Source: Phreatobacter sp. (lineage in GTDB: Bacteria; Pseudomonadota; Alphaproteobacteria; Rhizobiales; Phreatobacteraceae). From it: a stretch of 64,000 nucleotides of DNA. Of this stretch, positions 45,628 through 54,976 are shown piece by piece (the first letter of the stretch is position 1; every line of letters begins with the position of its first letter). Under the pieces are notes generated by a model. The model saw nothing but the letters and a program-made list of their open reading frames with translations. It searched no databases and was not told where the DNA came from. The translations under genes and the position numbers were made by a program. The stretch spans positions 1 through 64,000 of the forward strand of contig JAIEPJ010000036.1 in NCBI GenBank assembly GCA_019749835.1. Reading direction: 5' to 3'.

Positions 45628-46578
45628 TCAGTCGAACAGGCTCGACACGCTTTCCTCGCTCGCCGTGCGGGCGATGGCCTCGCCGATCAGGCTGGCGATG
45701 GAGAGGGTGCGGATGTTGCGCGCGACCCGGACCGCTTCCGTCGGCTGGATGGAATCGGTGATCACCAGTTCCTTCAGCTTCGAGGCGGTGATGCGGGCGA
45801 CCGCCCCGCCCGACAGCACACCGTGGGTGATATAGGCCGAGACGTCCTTGGCGCCGCGCGCCAGCAGCGCCTCGGCGGCATTCACCAGCGTGCCGCCGGA
45901 ATCGACAATGTCGTCGACGAGGATGCAGCTCTTGCCCTCGACGTCACCGATGACATTCATCACCTCGCTCTCGCCCGGCCGCTCGCGGCGCTTGTCAACG
46001 ATGGCGAGGAGGGCGTCGATGCGCTTGGCGAGCGCGCGCGCACGCACGACGCCGCCGACATCCGGCGAAACGACCATCACGTCCTGGATGCTGCGGGTGT
46101 CGCGGATGTCCTTGGCCAGCAGCGGCGCGGCGAAGAGATTGTCGGTCGGGATGTCGAAGAAGCCCTGGATCTGCCCGGCATGCAGGTCGAGCGTCATGAC
46201 CCGGTCGGCGCCCGAGCGGGTGATCAGGTTGGCGACAAGCTTGGCGGAGATCGGCGTGCGCGAGCCGGACCGGCGGTCCTGCCGCGCATAGCCGAAATAG
46301 GGGATCACTGCCGTGATGCGCTTGGCCGAGGAGCGGCGCAGCGCGTCGCAGATGATCAGCAGCTCCATAAGGTGGTCGTTGGTCGGATAGGACGTCGACT
46401 GGACGACATAGACGTCCTCGCCGCGCACGTTCTCCTGGATCTCGACGAAGATCTCCATATCCGCGAAGCGGCGGACCGAGGCCTTGGCCGGGGGCGTGTT
46501 GAGATAGGCCCCGATCGCATCTGCGAGCGGCCGATTGGAATTGCCGGAAACGATCTTGATCCCGGGTTTTCGCGACAT
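45628..46578 (-). CDS. prs: Ribose-phosphate pyrophosphokinase
   Basis: Makes PRPP from ribose 5-phosphate and ATP for nucleotide, histidine and tryptophan synthesis. The 316-residue length is standard. Visible motifs are [19 protein letters not shown], the ATP-site flexible segment [35 protein letters not shown] with the catalytic His, [12 protein letters not shown], and the PRPP loop [19 protein letters not shown]. The ATG at 46578 fits the family. Upstream is a 157-bp gap in which I see no clear element. Confidence 0.97.
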   Translation of the reverse strand: MSRKPGIKIVSGNSNRPLADAIGAYLNTPPAKASVRRFADMEIFVEIQENVRGEDVYVVQSTSYPTNDHLMELLIICDALRRSSAKRITAVIPYFGYARQDRRSGSRTPISAKLVANLITRSGADRVMTLDLHAGQIQGFFDIPTDNLFAAPLLAKDIRDTRSIQDVMVVSPDVGGVVRARALAKRIDALLAIVDKRRERPGESEVMNVIGDVEGKSCILVDDIVDSGGTLVNAAEALLARGAKDVSAYITHGVLSGGAVARITASKLKELVITDSIQPTEAVRVARNIRTLSIASLIGEAIARTASEESVSSLFD

Positions 46579-46735
46579 GAGGCAGCTCTCGGGGCAGCGA
46601 CGAAGGCGCCCTCATAGCAACCGATCTACCGCGCCACAATGCCGCGTGACCCTCGCGCACGTGGCCATCAACAGGGTGTGACGCCGGGGTGACGCGAAAA
46701 AGGCCAATCCGTGCCGCCTTGCGATACGGTGGCCG

Positions 46736-47503
46736 TCAGGACGCCAGCGCGATCCCGGCGATATGCCGCCCGTAATCCGGCTCCTTGCGATGCGTCGTCC
46801 GCCGGTAGGAGTAGAAGCGCGCTTCGTCCGCATAGGTGTCGAGGCCAAGATCGTCGACGGCGCTGATCCCGGCCGCCGTCAACCTGGCGGCGATGAAACC
46901 CGGCAGGTCGAACTGGGCATGGCCCGGCCGGCCCAGGGTGAAAAACCGGGCATAGGTCTCGTCCGCGCCGCGGAACTGGTCGACGAAGCCCTGGGACACC
47001 TCGTAGCTCGGCTGACGGATCAGAGGGCCGATGGCCACGCTGATGCGGGAGCGGTGGGCGCCGAGCCCTTCCATCGCCGCGATGGTAGCCTCAAGGACCC
47101 CGCCGATGGCCCCCTTCCAGCCGGCATGGGCGGCGCCGACCACGCCCGCGGCGGCATCGGCGAAGAGCACTGGTCCGCAATCGGCGGCAGCGACGCCGCA
47201 GGCGATGCCGGGCACCCGCGTCACCACCGCATCGGCTTTGGGCCGGTCGCCGCCGTCATGGGGCCTGTCCGCAATGATGACGTCGGGCGAATGGATCTGG
47301 AAACAGGAGATCAGGGCATTGTCGGCGACGCCCAGCGCTGCGGCCATGCGGCGGCGGTTCTCGCGCACCCGATCCCCGTCGTCGCCCGAGCCGAGCCCGG
47401 CATTGAGCGAGGCGTAGAGCCCCTCCGACACGCCACCCTCGCGGGTGAAGAAGGCATGGCGGATGCCGGGCAGGGCGGCGAGGGCGGGCGAGGTCACGAA
47501 CAT
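46736..47503 (-). CDS. pgeF: Peptidoglycan editing factor PgeF / laccase-domain protein
   Basis: A 255-residue member of the YfiH/laccase-domain family. PgeF proteins are purine-nucleoside phosphorylase-type enzymes or remove miscopied residues from peptidoglycan precursors. The metal/active-site region is CGVAAADCGPVLFADAAAGV with GAAHAGWKGAIGG, holding the conserved Cys and His residues; an earlier His is in FQIHSPDV. I chose the ATG at 47503 because the upstream alternative is a TTG at 47539 without a good ribosome site. It belongs to the lgt-midA-pgeF neighbourhood common in Hyphomicrobiales, here interrupted by a siderophore-interacting gene. Confidence 0.9.
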   Translation of the reverse strand: MFVTSPALAALPGIRHAFFTREGGVSEGLYASLNAGLGSGDDGDRVRENRRRMAAALGVADNALISCFQIHSPDVIIADRPHDGGDRPKADAVVTRVPGIACGVAAADCGPVLFADAAAGVVGAAHAGWKGAIGGVLEATIAAMEGLGAHRSRISVAIGPLIRQPSYEVSQGFVDQFRGADETYARFFTLGRPGHAQFDLPGFIAARLTAAGISAVDDLGLDTYADEARFYSYRRTTHRKEPDYGRHIAGIALAS

Positions 47504-47549
47504 CGCCGAAGCGAAATCTGCTTCGCGTCCCGCTGTCAATCGGCGGGAC

Positions 47550-48629
47550 TCAGCCGGCCTCGTCCATCGTCAGTGCATGTTTCCAGTAGCCGACCGCCAG
47601 GCACCGCGCCCTATCCAGGCCCTTCTCCTCGCGCCAGTAGCTGCGGATGCGGCGCGCGACGGCCTCTTCGGCTCCGAGCCAGCAGAACACGTCGCCATGT
47701 TGCGGCAGCGACACCGCCATGACCGCATCGGCCAGGATGTCATTGCGTCCCGGCTCCCGACCACGGCGGAACAGCCAGAGCAGCGTGATGCCGGCGGGAT
47801 GGACGAGGTTCTGCACCTCGCGCTCGTCCTCCACCTCGATGAGCACCTGTCCGGCCGTGTCCTGCGGCAGGCGGGCCAGGATTCGTGCCATGGCGGGAAT
47901 GGCGGTCTCGTCGCCGGCAAGCAGCATATGGGTCGCCGGGCGGACCTCGCGGCCGCCGGGCCCCATGAGACCGATCACCGCCCCCGGTCGCGCCCCGGCC
48001 GCCCAGCCCGAGGCAACGCCCGGCGCGGCATGCAACACGAAGTCGATGTCCATCTCGCCCGCCGCCACGTCGATGCGACGGATGGTGTAGACGCGCTGTA
48101 CCGGCCGACGCTCCTCAGCCGGCCAGAGCGGCCGGCCGTTCTTCCCCGGCTTCGGCCATTCTGGCGGATGCACGCCATCCGGTGGAAAGAGCAGGCGGAC
48201 ATGCAGGCTGTCGCCTTCGAAGCGCGACAGGTCCGGACCGGTCAGGGTGATCCGACGCACATGCGGGGTCACCTCCGCGACGCGCCGTACGGTCATCTCG
48301 CGAAGGCTTGGCAACTCCGTGAGGTCGCAACCGTCGCCGCTCCAGACGACCTCTGGCTTTTCCGCGGCGGCCGCCTCCTCGATCTGCGCGCTGAGCAGGA
48401 ACTTCAGCACTGACAGACCCTGCTCGGTCGGTGATTCCAGGCGGATATGGAGCCGATCGGCCGCGGCCTCCAGCGTCCCCGTGCCGAGGCCGTCGACCAG
48501 GGCAACACGTCCGCGACCCGCCTCGGCATGGGCGTCGAGGTCCGACTTCGCCAGCTTGGCGCAGACCGCTGCGACATAGGCGAGGCCTGCTGTCGTGGGA
48601 ATGGTGGCTTCAGCCTTCAACATCGTCAT
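47550..48629 (-). CDS. DUF2218 / siderophore-interacting protein fusion
   Basis: A 359-residue cytoplasmic protein. Residues 1 to about 95 match DUF2218 (MTMLKAEATIPTTAGLAYVA). Residues about 110-350 are a FAD-binding siderophore-interacting domain (ViuB type): VRRITLTGPDLSRF, RVYTIRRIDVAAGEMDIDFVLH and LLAGDETAIPAMARIL with the NAD(P)H site, ending YWKHALTMDEAG. The family releases iron from ferric siderophores by reduction. I chose the ATG at 48629. About 90 bp upstream is a promoter with a TGA-N9-TCA iron box, so iron limitation should induce it. It interrupts the usual midA-pgeF order. Confidence 0.87.
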   Translation of the reverse strand: MTMLKAEATIPTTAGLAYVAAVCAKLAKSDLDAHAEAGRGRVALVDGLGTGTLEAAADRLHIRLESPTEQGLSVLKFLLSAQIEEAAAAEKPEVVWSGDGCDLTELPSLREMTVRRVAEVTPHVRRITLTGPDLSRFEGDSLHVRLLFPPDGVHPPEWPKPGKNGRPLWPAEERRPVQRVYTIRRIDVAAGEMDIDFVLHAAPGVASGWAAGARPGAVIGLMGPGGREVRPATHMLLAGDETAIPAMARILARLPQDTAGQVLIEVEDEREVQNLVHPAGITLLWLFRRGREPGRNDILADAVMAVSLPQHGDVFCWLGAEEAVARRIRSYWREEKGLDRARCLAVGYWKHALTMDEAG

Positions 48630-48716
48630 CGTCCAACCTGTGAGCGCGATCAGGGCGGCTGGCTGGCGGAGCAGGATGCTGGCGGGCTGGCGCGAGCCTC
48701 GAGACGAGGCAAGCAC

Positions 48717-48746
48717 CTTGTAGATAAGTTGATTATTCCAGTCAAC
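48717..48746 (-). promoter_or_regulatory. Iron-box promoter of the siderophore-interacting gene
   Basis: On the minus strand, TTGACT (48745-48740) and TACAAG (48722-48717) form a -35/-10 pair with a 17-base spacer. Overlapping the -35 is GTTGA-N9-TCAAC (48728-48746), which contains TGA-N9-TCA, the IRO motif bound by the iron regulator RirA in Rhizobiales. Repressor binding there would block the promoter under iron sufficiency. Confidence 0.6.
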
Positions 48747-48748
48747 AA

Positions 48749-49831
48749 TCAAGCGGGTGACGGAAGGGCCCTCAAAAGCCCGTCGGACGAAGCGAGGGTC
48801 GCCGCCTTGAACAGCGACCCCATGCCGGCAGGGGCGGGATCGACCAGCCGCTCGACGCCTGCCCGCAGGGTCTCGAATGCGTCCGGGCGGCTTTGCGCCA
48901 GCCGCTCGGCTCTCTCTCGCAGCCCGAGCCCGAAGAGCAGGGCGCGCTGGCTCTTCGGCGCGCCGGCGCACAGGCCCGAGGCAACGGCGGCTGCCGCGAA
49001 AGCCTCGAAATCGACGTGGGCGGTGATGTCCGCCTCTCCCGGCGCGGCCAGGGGATCGGTGAAGCGATGGGCCTGCACCGCCTGCAGCGTCTCGCCATGG
49101 GCCGATGCGACATGGCCGTAATCGATGAAGAGGCCCGCGAGAGGGGCACGCCTGGCGGCGAGGCTCGCCGCGAGGTGATGGAAGGCCGGACAGATCTCGA
49201 CGACCGCTCCTGGCTCTCCCTGGCGGAGCGCGGCGGGGATGAGCGCTTGCGGCACGGGATCGCGGGCAAGACCGAAGGCGAGCGCTCCGTCGACGAGCCC
49301 GACCACACGCTCGCGCCATCCCGTTGCCGTCATGACGAACTGCCGGATCGGCAAGGCGTCGAGGAACTCGTTGGCGACGAGAATGCCGGGCCCGGGCGGG
49401 ACGGTCGAGAGGTCCCGATGCCAGGTCATGGGCACATTGGCGGCCGCCAGCACGTCCCGCTGCCGCGCCGCGAGCCGATCCGAGGTCTCGACCATATGAA
49501 CCGCCAGCGCGGTACGAAAGGTCGGCAGCGCCTCGGCCGCCCGCAGCAGGTCTGCCATCAGCGTGCCGCGCCCCGGTCCGAATTCGACCAGGGCGACAGC
49601 CTGCGGCCGGCCCATGGCCTCCCAGGCGCTGGCCGCCCAGATACCCATCAACTCGCCGAAGATCTGGGACATCTCCGGCGCCGTGACGAAATCGCCCGCC
49701 GGACCGAACGGGTCGCGCGTCATGTAATAGCCGTGGCGCGGGTGACCGAGCGCCAGCGCCATGAAACGGTCGACGGGCAGGGGCCCTTCACTGGCGATGA
49801 GCGCCTTCAGCTCCGCCGCCAGCGGCGTCAT
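48749..49831 (-). CDS. SAM-dependent methyltransferase, MidA/NDUFAF7 family
   Basis: A 360-residue protein of the MidA/NDUFAF7 family. The mitochondrial member methylates an arginine of a complex I subunit; the bacterial function is less clear. The opening SEGPLPVDRFMALALGHPRHGYYM and PFGPAGDFVTAPEMSQIFGEL is diagnostic. The SAM motif is LVEFGPGRGTLMADLL, and later ILVANEFLDALPIRQFV is characteristic. The start at 49831 shares ATGA with the lgt stop, so the genes are translationally coupled. No membrane segment is seen. Confidence 0.88.
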   Translation of the reverse strand: MTPLAAELKALIASEGPLPVDRFMALALGHPRHGYYMTRDPFGPAGDFVTAPEMSQIFGELMGIWAASAWEAMGRPQAVALVEFGPGRGTLMADLLRAAEALPTFRTALAVHMVETSDRLAARQRDVLAAANVPMTWHRDLSTVPPGPGILVANEFLDALPIRQFVMTATGWRERVVGLVDGALAFGLARDPVPQALIPAALRQGEPGAVVEICPAFHHLAASLAARRAPLAGLFIDYGHVASAHGETLQAVQAHRFTDPLAAPGEADITAHVDFEAFAAAAVASGLCAGAPKSQRALLFGLGLRERAERLAQSRPDAFETLRAGVERLVDPAPAGMGSLFKAATLASSDGLLRALPSPA

Positions 49832-50643
49832 GCCGGCTGGCGCCGCGATCTGAGCACCAGCCAGAGGCCAACGGCGATCAGCGGCACCGACAGCAGCTGG
49901 CCCATGGTGGCGCCGGCGAAGAGGAAGCCGAGTTGCGGATCGGGCTGGCGGAACAGCTCGCCGAAGGACCGCGCGAGGCCGTAGCCGATGCCGAAACAGC
50001 CGGCGAGCAGGCCCGGCCGCTTCAGGCCGCCGGAGCGCGCGATGAGGAGCAGCACCGCGAAGAGCAGCAGGCCCTCGGTCAGCGCCTGGTAGATCTGGCT
50101 GGGATGGCGCGGCTCCGGTCCGGCGCCGGGAAAGATGATGCCCCAGGGAACGTCGGTGACGCGGCCCCAGAGCTCCGGCTTGATGAAATTGGCGAGCCGG
50201 CCGAGCGCGATGCCGATCGGCGCGACGATGGCGGCGAGGTCGATCAGCGGCAGGAGGGGCAGGGAATTGCGCCGCGCGAAGATGAGGAGGCCGACGACAG
50301 CCCCGACGATGCCGCCATGGAAGGCCATGCCGCCCTCCCAGACCGCCAGGATCGCCGCCGGGTTGGCGAGGTAATAATCGAGATTGTAGACGAAGACGAA
50401 GGCGAGGCGGCCACCGAGAATGCCGGCGAGGGCCGCCCAGACGATGGCGTCGTCGATGACGGCGGGGGCAAAGGGTGCCCTGCCTGCGGGCCAGAGGCGA
50501 TCTGTCGCGACGAGCCTCTTGGCCAGCCACCAGCCGAACAGGAAGCCGCCGATATAGGCCAGCGCGTACCAGCGGATTGCCAGTGGTCCGACGGCGATCA
50601 GAACCGGGTCGATGACGGGAAAGGGCAGGGCGAGGAGAGCCAT
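49828..50643 (-). CDS. lgt: Prolipoprotein diacylglyceryl transferase
   Basis: Transfers diacylglycerol from phosphatidylglycerol to the lipobox cysteine of prolipoproteins in the inner membrane. The 271-residue protein has about seven helices. Family motifs are IRWYALAYIGGFLFGWWLA, GGMAFHGGIVGAVVGLL with the important His, and the signature GRLANFIKPELWGR, in which Lys replaces the more common Asn after NFI. RHPSQIYQALTEG follows. I chose the ATG at 50643 because the frame upstream is arginine-rich and lacks family character. It leads the lgt-midA operon and is divergent from ubiK. Confidence 0.93.
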   Translation of the reverse strand: MALLALPFPVIDPVLIAVGPLAIRWYALAYIGGFLFGWWLAKRLVATDRLWPAGRAPFAPAVIDDAIVWAALAGILGGRLAFVFVYNLDYYLANPAAILAVWEGGMAFHGGIVGAVVGLLIFARRNSLPLLPLIDLAAIVAPIGIALGRLANFIKPELWGRVTDVPWGIIFPGAGPEPRHPSQIYQALTEGLLLFAVLLLIARSGGLKRPGLLAGCFGIGYGLARSFGELFRQPDPQLGFLFAGATMGQLLSVPLIAVGLWLVLRSRRQPA

Positions 50644-50747
50644 GGCCGGGGTTTGCCCGCGCCGGCCGGGAAGGTCAAGCAGCCCCCGCCGGCTCTTGCG
50701 CTGCGGCCGCGCCGACCCCATACCCTCAGCAACAGCGGAGAGATCCC

Positions 50748-51002
50748 ATGACCCAGACCAGCGACCGCATCGCCGACGAGTTCGCCAAGTTCATGACCGA
50801 CGCCGCGGGCTTCGCCCAGGGCATGAAGCGTGAGGCCGACACTTTCGTGAAGACCCAGGCCGAGCGGCTGCTGCGCGACATGGACCTGCCCAGCCGCGAA
50901 GAATTCGAGGCCGTGCGCGACATGGCGGTCAAGGCCCGCGAGGAGAACGAGGCGCTGAAGGCCCGCATTGAAGCACTGGAAGCCCGGCTGTCCGCTGGGT
51001 GA
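50748..51002 (+). CDS. ubiK: Accessory factor UbiK family protein (BMFP domain)
   Basis: An 84-residue helical protein of the UbiK/BMFP family (formerly YqiC), which helps ubiquinone synthesis by contacting UbiJ and lipids. The N-terminal amphipathic part is IADEFAKFMTDAAGFAQGM. The C-terminal part is a predicted coiled coil (SREEFEAVRDMAVKAREENE, then LKARIEALEARL). The ATG at 50748 follows a GGAGAG site. It is divergent from lgt, a neighbourhood often seen in Hyphomicrobiales. Length is normal for the family. Confidence 0.85.
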   Translation: MTQTSDRIADEFAKFMTDAAGFAQGMKREADTFVKTQAERLLRDMDLPSREEFEAVRDMAVKAREENEALKARIEALEARLSAG

Positions 51003-51110
51003 TCCCCAGCGGAACGCCCTGCAGCCAGCAACCGCGTCAGGTGGCGGGTCCCGAAGAACCTAGGTCGGGATCGTGGAGAGCCGGACTCCGGAAGCGGCGG
51101 CGACAGTGCA

Positions 51111-52001
51111 TCAGCCCGGCCAGCGCTGCGCCTTGGAGACGAGGAAGTCGCGGAACACCTGCACGCGGGCGACCGACTTCAGCTCCTCGGGATAGACGAA
51201 CCAGGCGTCGAGAACCGGCATTTCCTCGTCGTCGAGGATCTGCACCAGGCCCGAGCCGTCGCGGATGAGATAATCGGGCAGCACCGCGATGCCGATGCCG
51301 TTCTCCACCGCCGCCACCAGCCCCGAAATATTGTTGATCGTCATGGCGAAGGAGCGCGGGACCATGCCGTTGCGGCCCGCCGTCGACAGCCAGGTAACGT
51401 TCTGCATGTAATTGGGCGCGCGCCCGCCGAAGGCGAGGAGGCGGTGGCCGTCGAGTTCGTTGGCGTTCTTCGGCGATCCGTGGCGCTTCAGATAGTCGGA
51501 CGAGGCGAAGGCGTGGAACTTGATCTGGAACAGCTTGCGCTGGATCAGGTCCGGCTGAACCGGTTGGCGCACGCGGATGCCGACATCGGCCTCGCGCATC
51601 GACAGGTCGAGCTCCTCGTCGGTGAGGATCATCTTGATCTGGATGTCGGGATAGAGGTCGAGGAACTCGCCGAGGCGCGGCGCCAGCCAGGCGGTGCCGA
51701 GGCCTACGGTGGTCGTCACCTTCAGCTCGCCGTTGGGACGCTCCTTCGAATCCGTCAGCTTGATCTTGGCGCTCTCGAGCTTCATCAGCACGTCTTGAGC
51801 CGTGTGGTAGAGCAATTCGCCCTGTTCGGTCAGCACAAGGCCGCGGGCATGGCGGTGGAACAGCGGAACCTTGAGGTCCTGCTCCAGCGACGATACCTGG
51901 CGGGATACGGCCGACTGCGACAGCCCCAGCGTATCGGCCGCATGGGTAAAGCTGCCCGCTGCCGCAGCGGCGTGGAAAATCCTCAGCTTGTCCCAGTCCA
52001 T
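51111..52001 (-). CDS. LysR-family transcriptional regulator
   Basis: A 296-residue LysR-type regulator. The winged helix-turn-helix is in residues 1-60 (MDWDKLRIFHAAAAAGSFTH, LGLSQSAVSRQVSSLEQDL), a long linker helix follows, and the periplasmic-binding-like effector domain covers about 90-290. The ATG at 52001 follows GGGAG. It lies 33 bp after trxB on the same strand and is probably co-transcribed with it, an arrangement I associate with other Hyphomicrobiales. The effector and target genes are unknown; thiol or redox control is a reasonable guess from the neighbour. Confidence 0.88.
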   Translation of the reverse strand: MDWDKLRIFHAAAAAGSFTHAADTLGLSQSAVSRQVSSLEQDLKVPLFHRHARGLVLTEQGELLYHTAQDVLMKLESAKIKLTDSKERPNGELKVTTTVGLGTAWLAPRLGEFLDLYPDIQIKMILTDEELDLSMREADVGIRVRQPVQPDLIQRKLFQIKFHAFASSDYLKRHGSPKNANELDGHRLLAFGGRAPNYMQNVTWLSTAGRNGMVPRSFAMTINNISGLVAAVENGIGIAVLPDYLIRDGSGLVQILDDEEMPVLDAWFVYPEELKSVARVQVFRDFLVSKAQRWPG

Positions 52002-52034
52002 CGAAGTCTCCCGGAGGCGGCTGCTGTGTCCGTC

Positions 52035-52997
<963 letters not shown>

Positions 52998-53436
52998 GAT
53001 GTCCGGCCGGGAAGCTCGAAGACGGCGCTGAAAACGCCCAACAGGCCGATAATCTGGAACAGCTATGCGCTTGGCGCAAGGCTCATTCCACTGACTTCAT
53101 CATCTTGTCAACGAAATGGATTGATGGGACGGCTCACAAATCTGAATGAGATGCATCGCATGGCGATACTGCCGGGGCGTCTTGCGATGCAGCCTTGAGG
53201 GCCTGGTTGGGTGCCGAGGTGGGGACCCGTCCCTGGGGGGATGGGGCAGGCGACCGCCGCCGCCGCACACTCCGACAGCCAGTTTGCCGTTGCGTGGCAG
53301 CCCTTGTCCATGCGCGGCAGTGACGCTGGTCCCCGCCTCATGCTCCCGAATGCGGCGGCGCACGCGAAATTTTGTTGCGCAAAATGGGGGTCTGGGCTAT
53401 CCGGCTGAAACACTCGCGACCGTGGAGACCTGCCCC
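52998..53436. other. Intergenic region between trxB and the Lrp gene, with inverted repeat
   Basis: No convincing gene is seen in these 439 bases. TGCATCGCA (53152-53160) is mirrored by TGCGATGCA (53183-53191), nine-base arms around a 22-base spacer. This could be an operator for the Lrp-type regulator or a structured leader. The reading frame upstream of the Lrp start is open but has no family character, so I do not include it in the gene. Confidence 0.45.
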
Positions 53437-53916
53437 GTGAAGGCCCGCCTGGACGCCATCGACTGGAAGATTCTGCGAGAACTCCAGTCCGACGGACGGA
53501 TGACCAATGTGGAATTGGCGAGCCGTGTCGGGATATCCGCGCCGCCCTGCCTGAGGCGCGTGCGCGCGCTGGAGGAGATGGGCGTCATCCGCGGCTATCG
53601 CGCGCTGCTGGCAAGCGAGAAGCTCGGCTACGGCGTCACCGTCTTCGCCATGGTGCATCTGGCGAGCCAGGCCGAGGCCGACCTCAACGCCTTCGCCGAG
53701 CGAGTCCGCCACTGGCCGGTCATCCGCGAATGCCACACGGTCTCGGGCGATTTCGACTTCGTGATGAAATGCGTGGCGCCGGACCTGGCGAGCTTCCAGC
53801 ATTTCGTCTCCGATCTCACCGCGACGCCCAATGTGCGCAACGTGCGCACCGTCCTGACGCTCGGCCAGGTGAAGGACGAGGCGGCGGTGCCTTTGGAGAT
53901 CGCGCCTGCCGCATGA
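53437..53916 (+). CDS. Lrp/AsnC-family transcriptional regulator
   Basis: A 159-residue regulator of the Lrp/AsnC family. The helix-turn-helix is in residues 6-55 (LDAIDWKILRELQSDGRMTN, VELASRVGISAPPCLRRV), and the RAM ligand-binding domain is in residues 65-150 (GVTVFAMVHLASQAEADLNA, CHTVSGDFDFVMKCVAPDL). The GTG at 53437 is preceded by GGAG and starts just before the family's first helix. It is divergent from trxB-lysR, a gene order I recall from other alphaproteobacteria. It may respond to an amino acid; targets are not known. Confidence 0.87.
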   Translation: MKARLDAIDWKILRELQSDGRMTNVELASRVGISAPPCLRRVRALEEMGVIRGYRALLASEKLGYGVTVFAMVHLASQAEADLNAFAERVRHWPVIRECHTVSGDFDFVMKCVAPDLASFQHFVSDLTATPNVRNVRTVLTLGQVKDEAAVPLEIAPAA

Positions 53917-53959
53917 GGGCGCGCGCGAGGGCCGGGGACCGAACAGCACGGATGCCACG

Positions 53960-54859
53960 ATGACGACGACCCTCGCCGACCCGGGTGACCGCCTGTCGAT
54001 CGCCCTGCCGGACGGCGCCATGTCCGGCCTGCGCTGGGGTCCGGCGCGGATGCTGCCCGATCTCGTCTTTCTCCATGCCAACGGCTTCAATGCCGCGACC
54101 TATGCGCCGCTGCTGGCGCCCCTCGCGACCGGCCATGCCGTCGTCGCGCTCGACATGCGCGGGCACGGATGGTCGACCCTGCCGGCAGAACCGGCGCGGA
54201 TGACCAACTGGAACGCCTATGCGGACGATCTCGTCGCGGTTCTCGACCGGATCGTGCCCGCGGGCGGGCGTCCGCCCCTCCTTGCCGGCCATTCGATGGG
54301 AGCGGTGGCAGCGCTGCTGGCGGCGGTGCGCCGGCCGGGCCGCGTGCGCGGCCTCGTCCTCCTCGACCCGGTGATGATGCATCCCTGGCTCTGGCTCTTC
54401 GCACGCACGCCCTGGGGCGCGGCCCGCCTGCGCGGTTCCGATCTCGCCGTCGGTGCGGCCAAGCGCCGCGCCGTCTTTCCCGCCCGGGAGGATGCAATCG
54501 CCACCTACCGCACCCGCAAGACCTTCGCCTCTTGGCAGCCCGGTTTCCTCGAGGGCTATGTCGCCGGCGGCTTCGTCGATGATCCCGAGGGCGTCCGGCT
54601 CGCCTGTGCCCCGGCCTGGGAGGCCGCCAATTTCGCCTCGCAGACCCAAAATCCCTGGGGGGCGCTGAAGCGGGTGCGGGTGCCGGTCAAAATCCTCGCC
54701 GGCAGCATCCGCTCCACTGTCTATGGCGGCGCAGACCGCATCGCCCGGGTCGCACCCCACATCCCCGTCGAGACGCTGGCGGACGGTTCGCACTTCTTCC
54801 CGATGGAGCGCCCCGACCGCGTTCGTGACGTGCTCCGCGAGACGCTCGCGCAGTCGTGA
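53960..54859 (+). CDS. Alpha/beta-fold hydrolase
   Basis: A 299-residue hydrolase. The oxyanion region is LVFLHANGFNAATYAPLLAPL, and the nucleophile elbow is AGHSMGAVAALLAAV with Ser112. The catalytic His is probably in LADGSHFFPMERPD near the C-terminus, with an Asp or Glu before it. No signal peptide is seen, so it should be cytoplasmic. It lies 43 bp after the Lrp gene and may be co-transcribed. Esterases and epoxide or lactone hydrolases share this layout, so the substrate cannot be told. Confidence 0.82.
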   Translation: MTTTLADPGDRLSIALPDGAMSGLRWGPARMLPDLVFLHANGFNAATYAPLLAPLATGHAVVALDMRGHGWSTLPAEPARMTNWNAYADDLVAVLDRIVPAGGRPPLLAGHSMGAVAALLAAVRRPGRVRGLVLLDPVMMHPWLWLFARTPWGAARLRGSDLAVGAAKRRAVFPAREDAIATYRTRKTFASWQPGFLEGYVAGGFVDDPEGVRLACAPAWEAANFASQTQNPWGALKRVRVPVKILAGSIRSTVYGGADRIARVAPHIPVETLADGSHFFPMERPDRVRDVLRETLAQS

Positions 54860-54976
54860 TCGGCCGTTTGTTTTCGTGATCGCGTCATCAAAACTTTAGC
54901 CATGTTTTTCGCCTAGGGATGCTGCAGTGCAAAAGCGCCGACGCATACGGCCCCCGTCCCTCAAGCTCTGGTCTCC

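Noticed and set aside
49832-50530. An N-terminal extension of the MidA-like protein running through lgt
   Set aside because: The extension is an Arg/Pro-rich out-of-frame translation of lgt. The family start is at 49831, where ATGA couples it to lgt.
53146-53436. A 97-codon N-terminal extension of the Lrp-type regulator
   Set aside because: The open frame has no family character and contains an inverted repeat; the GTG at 53437 with GGAG upstream gives the normal Lrp length.
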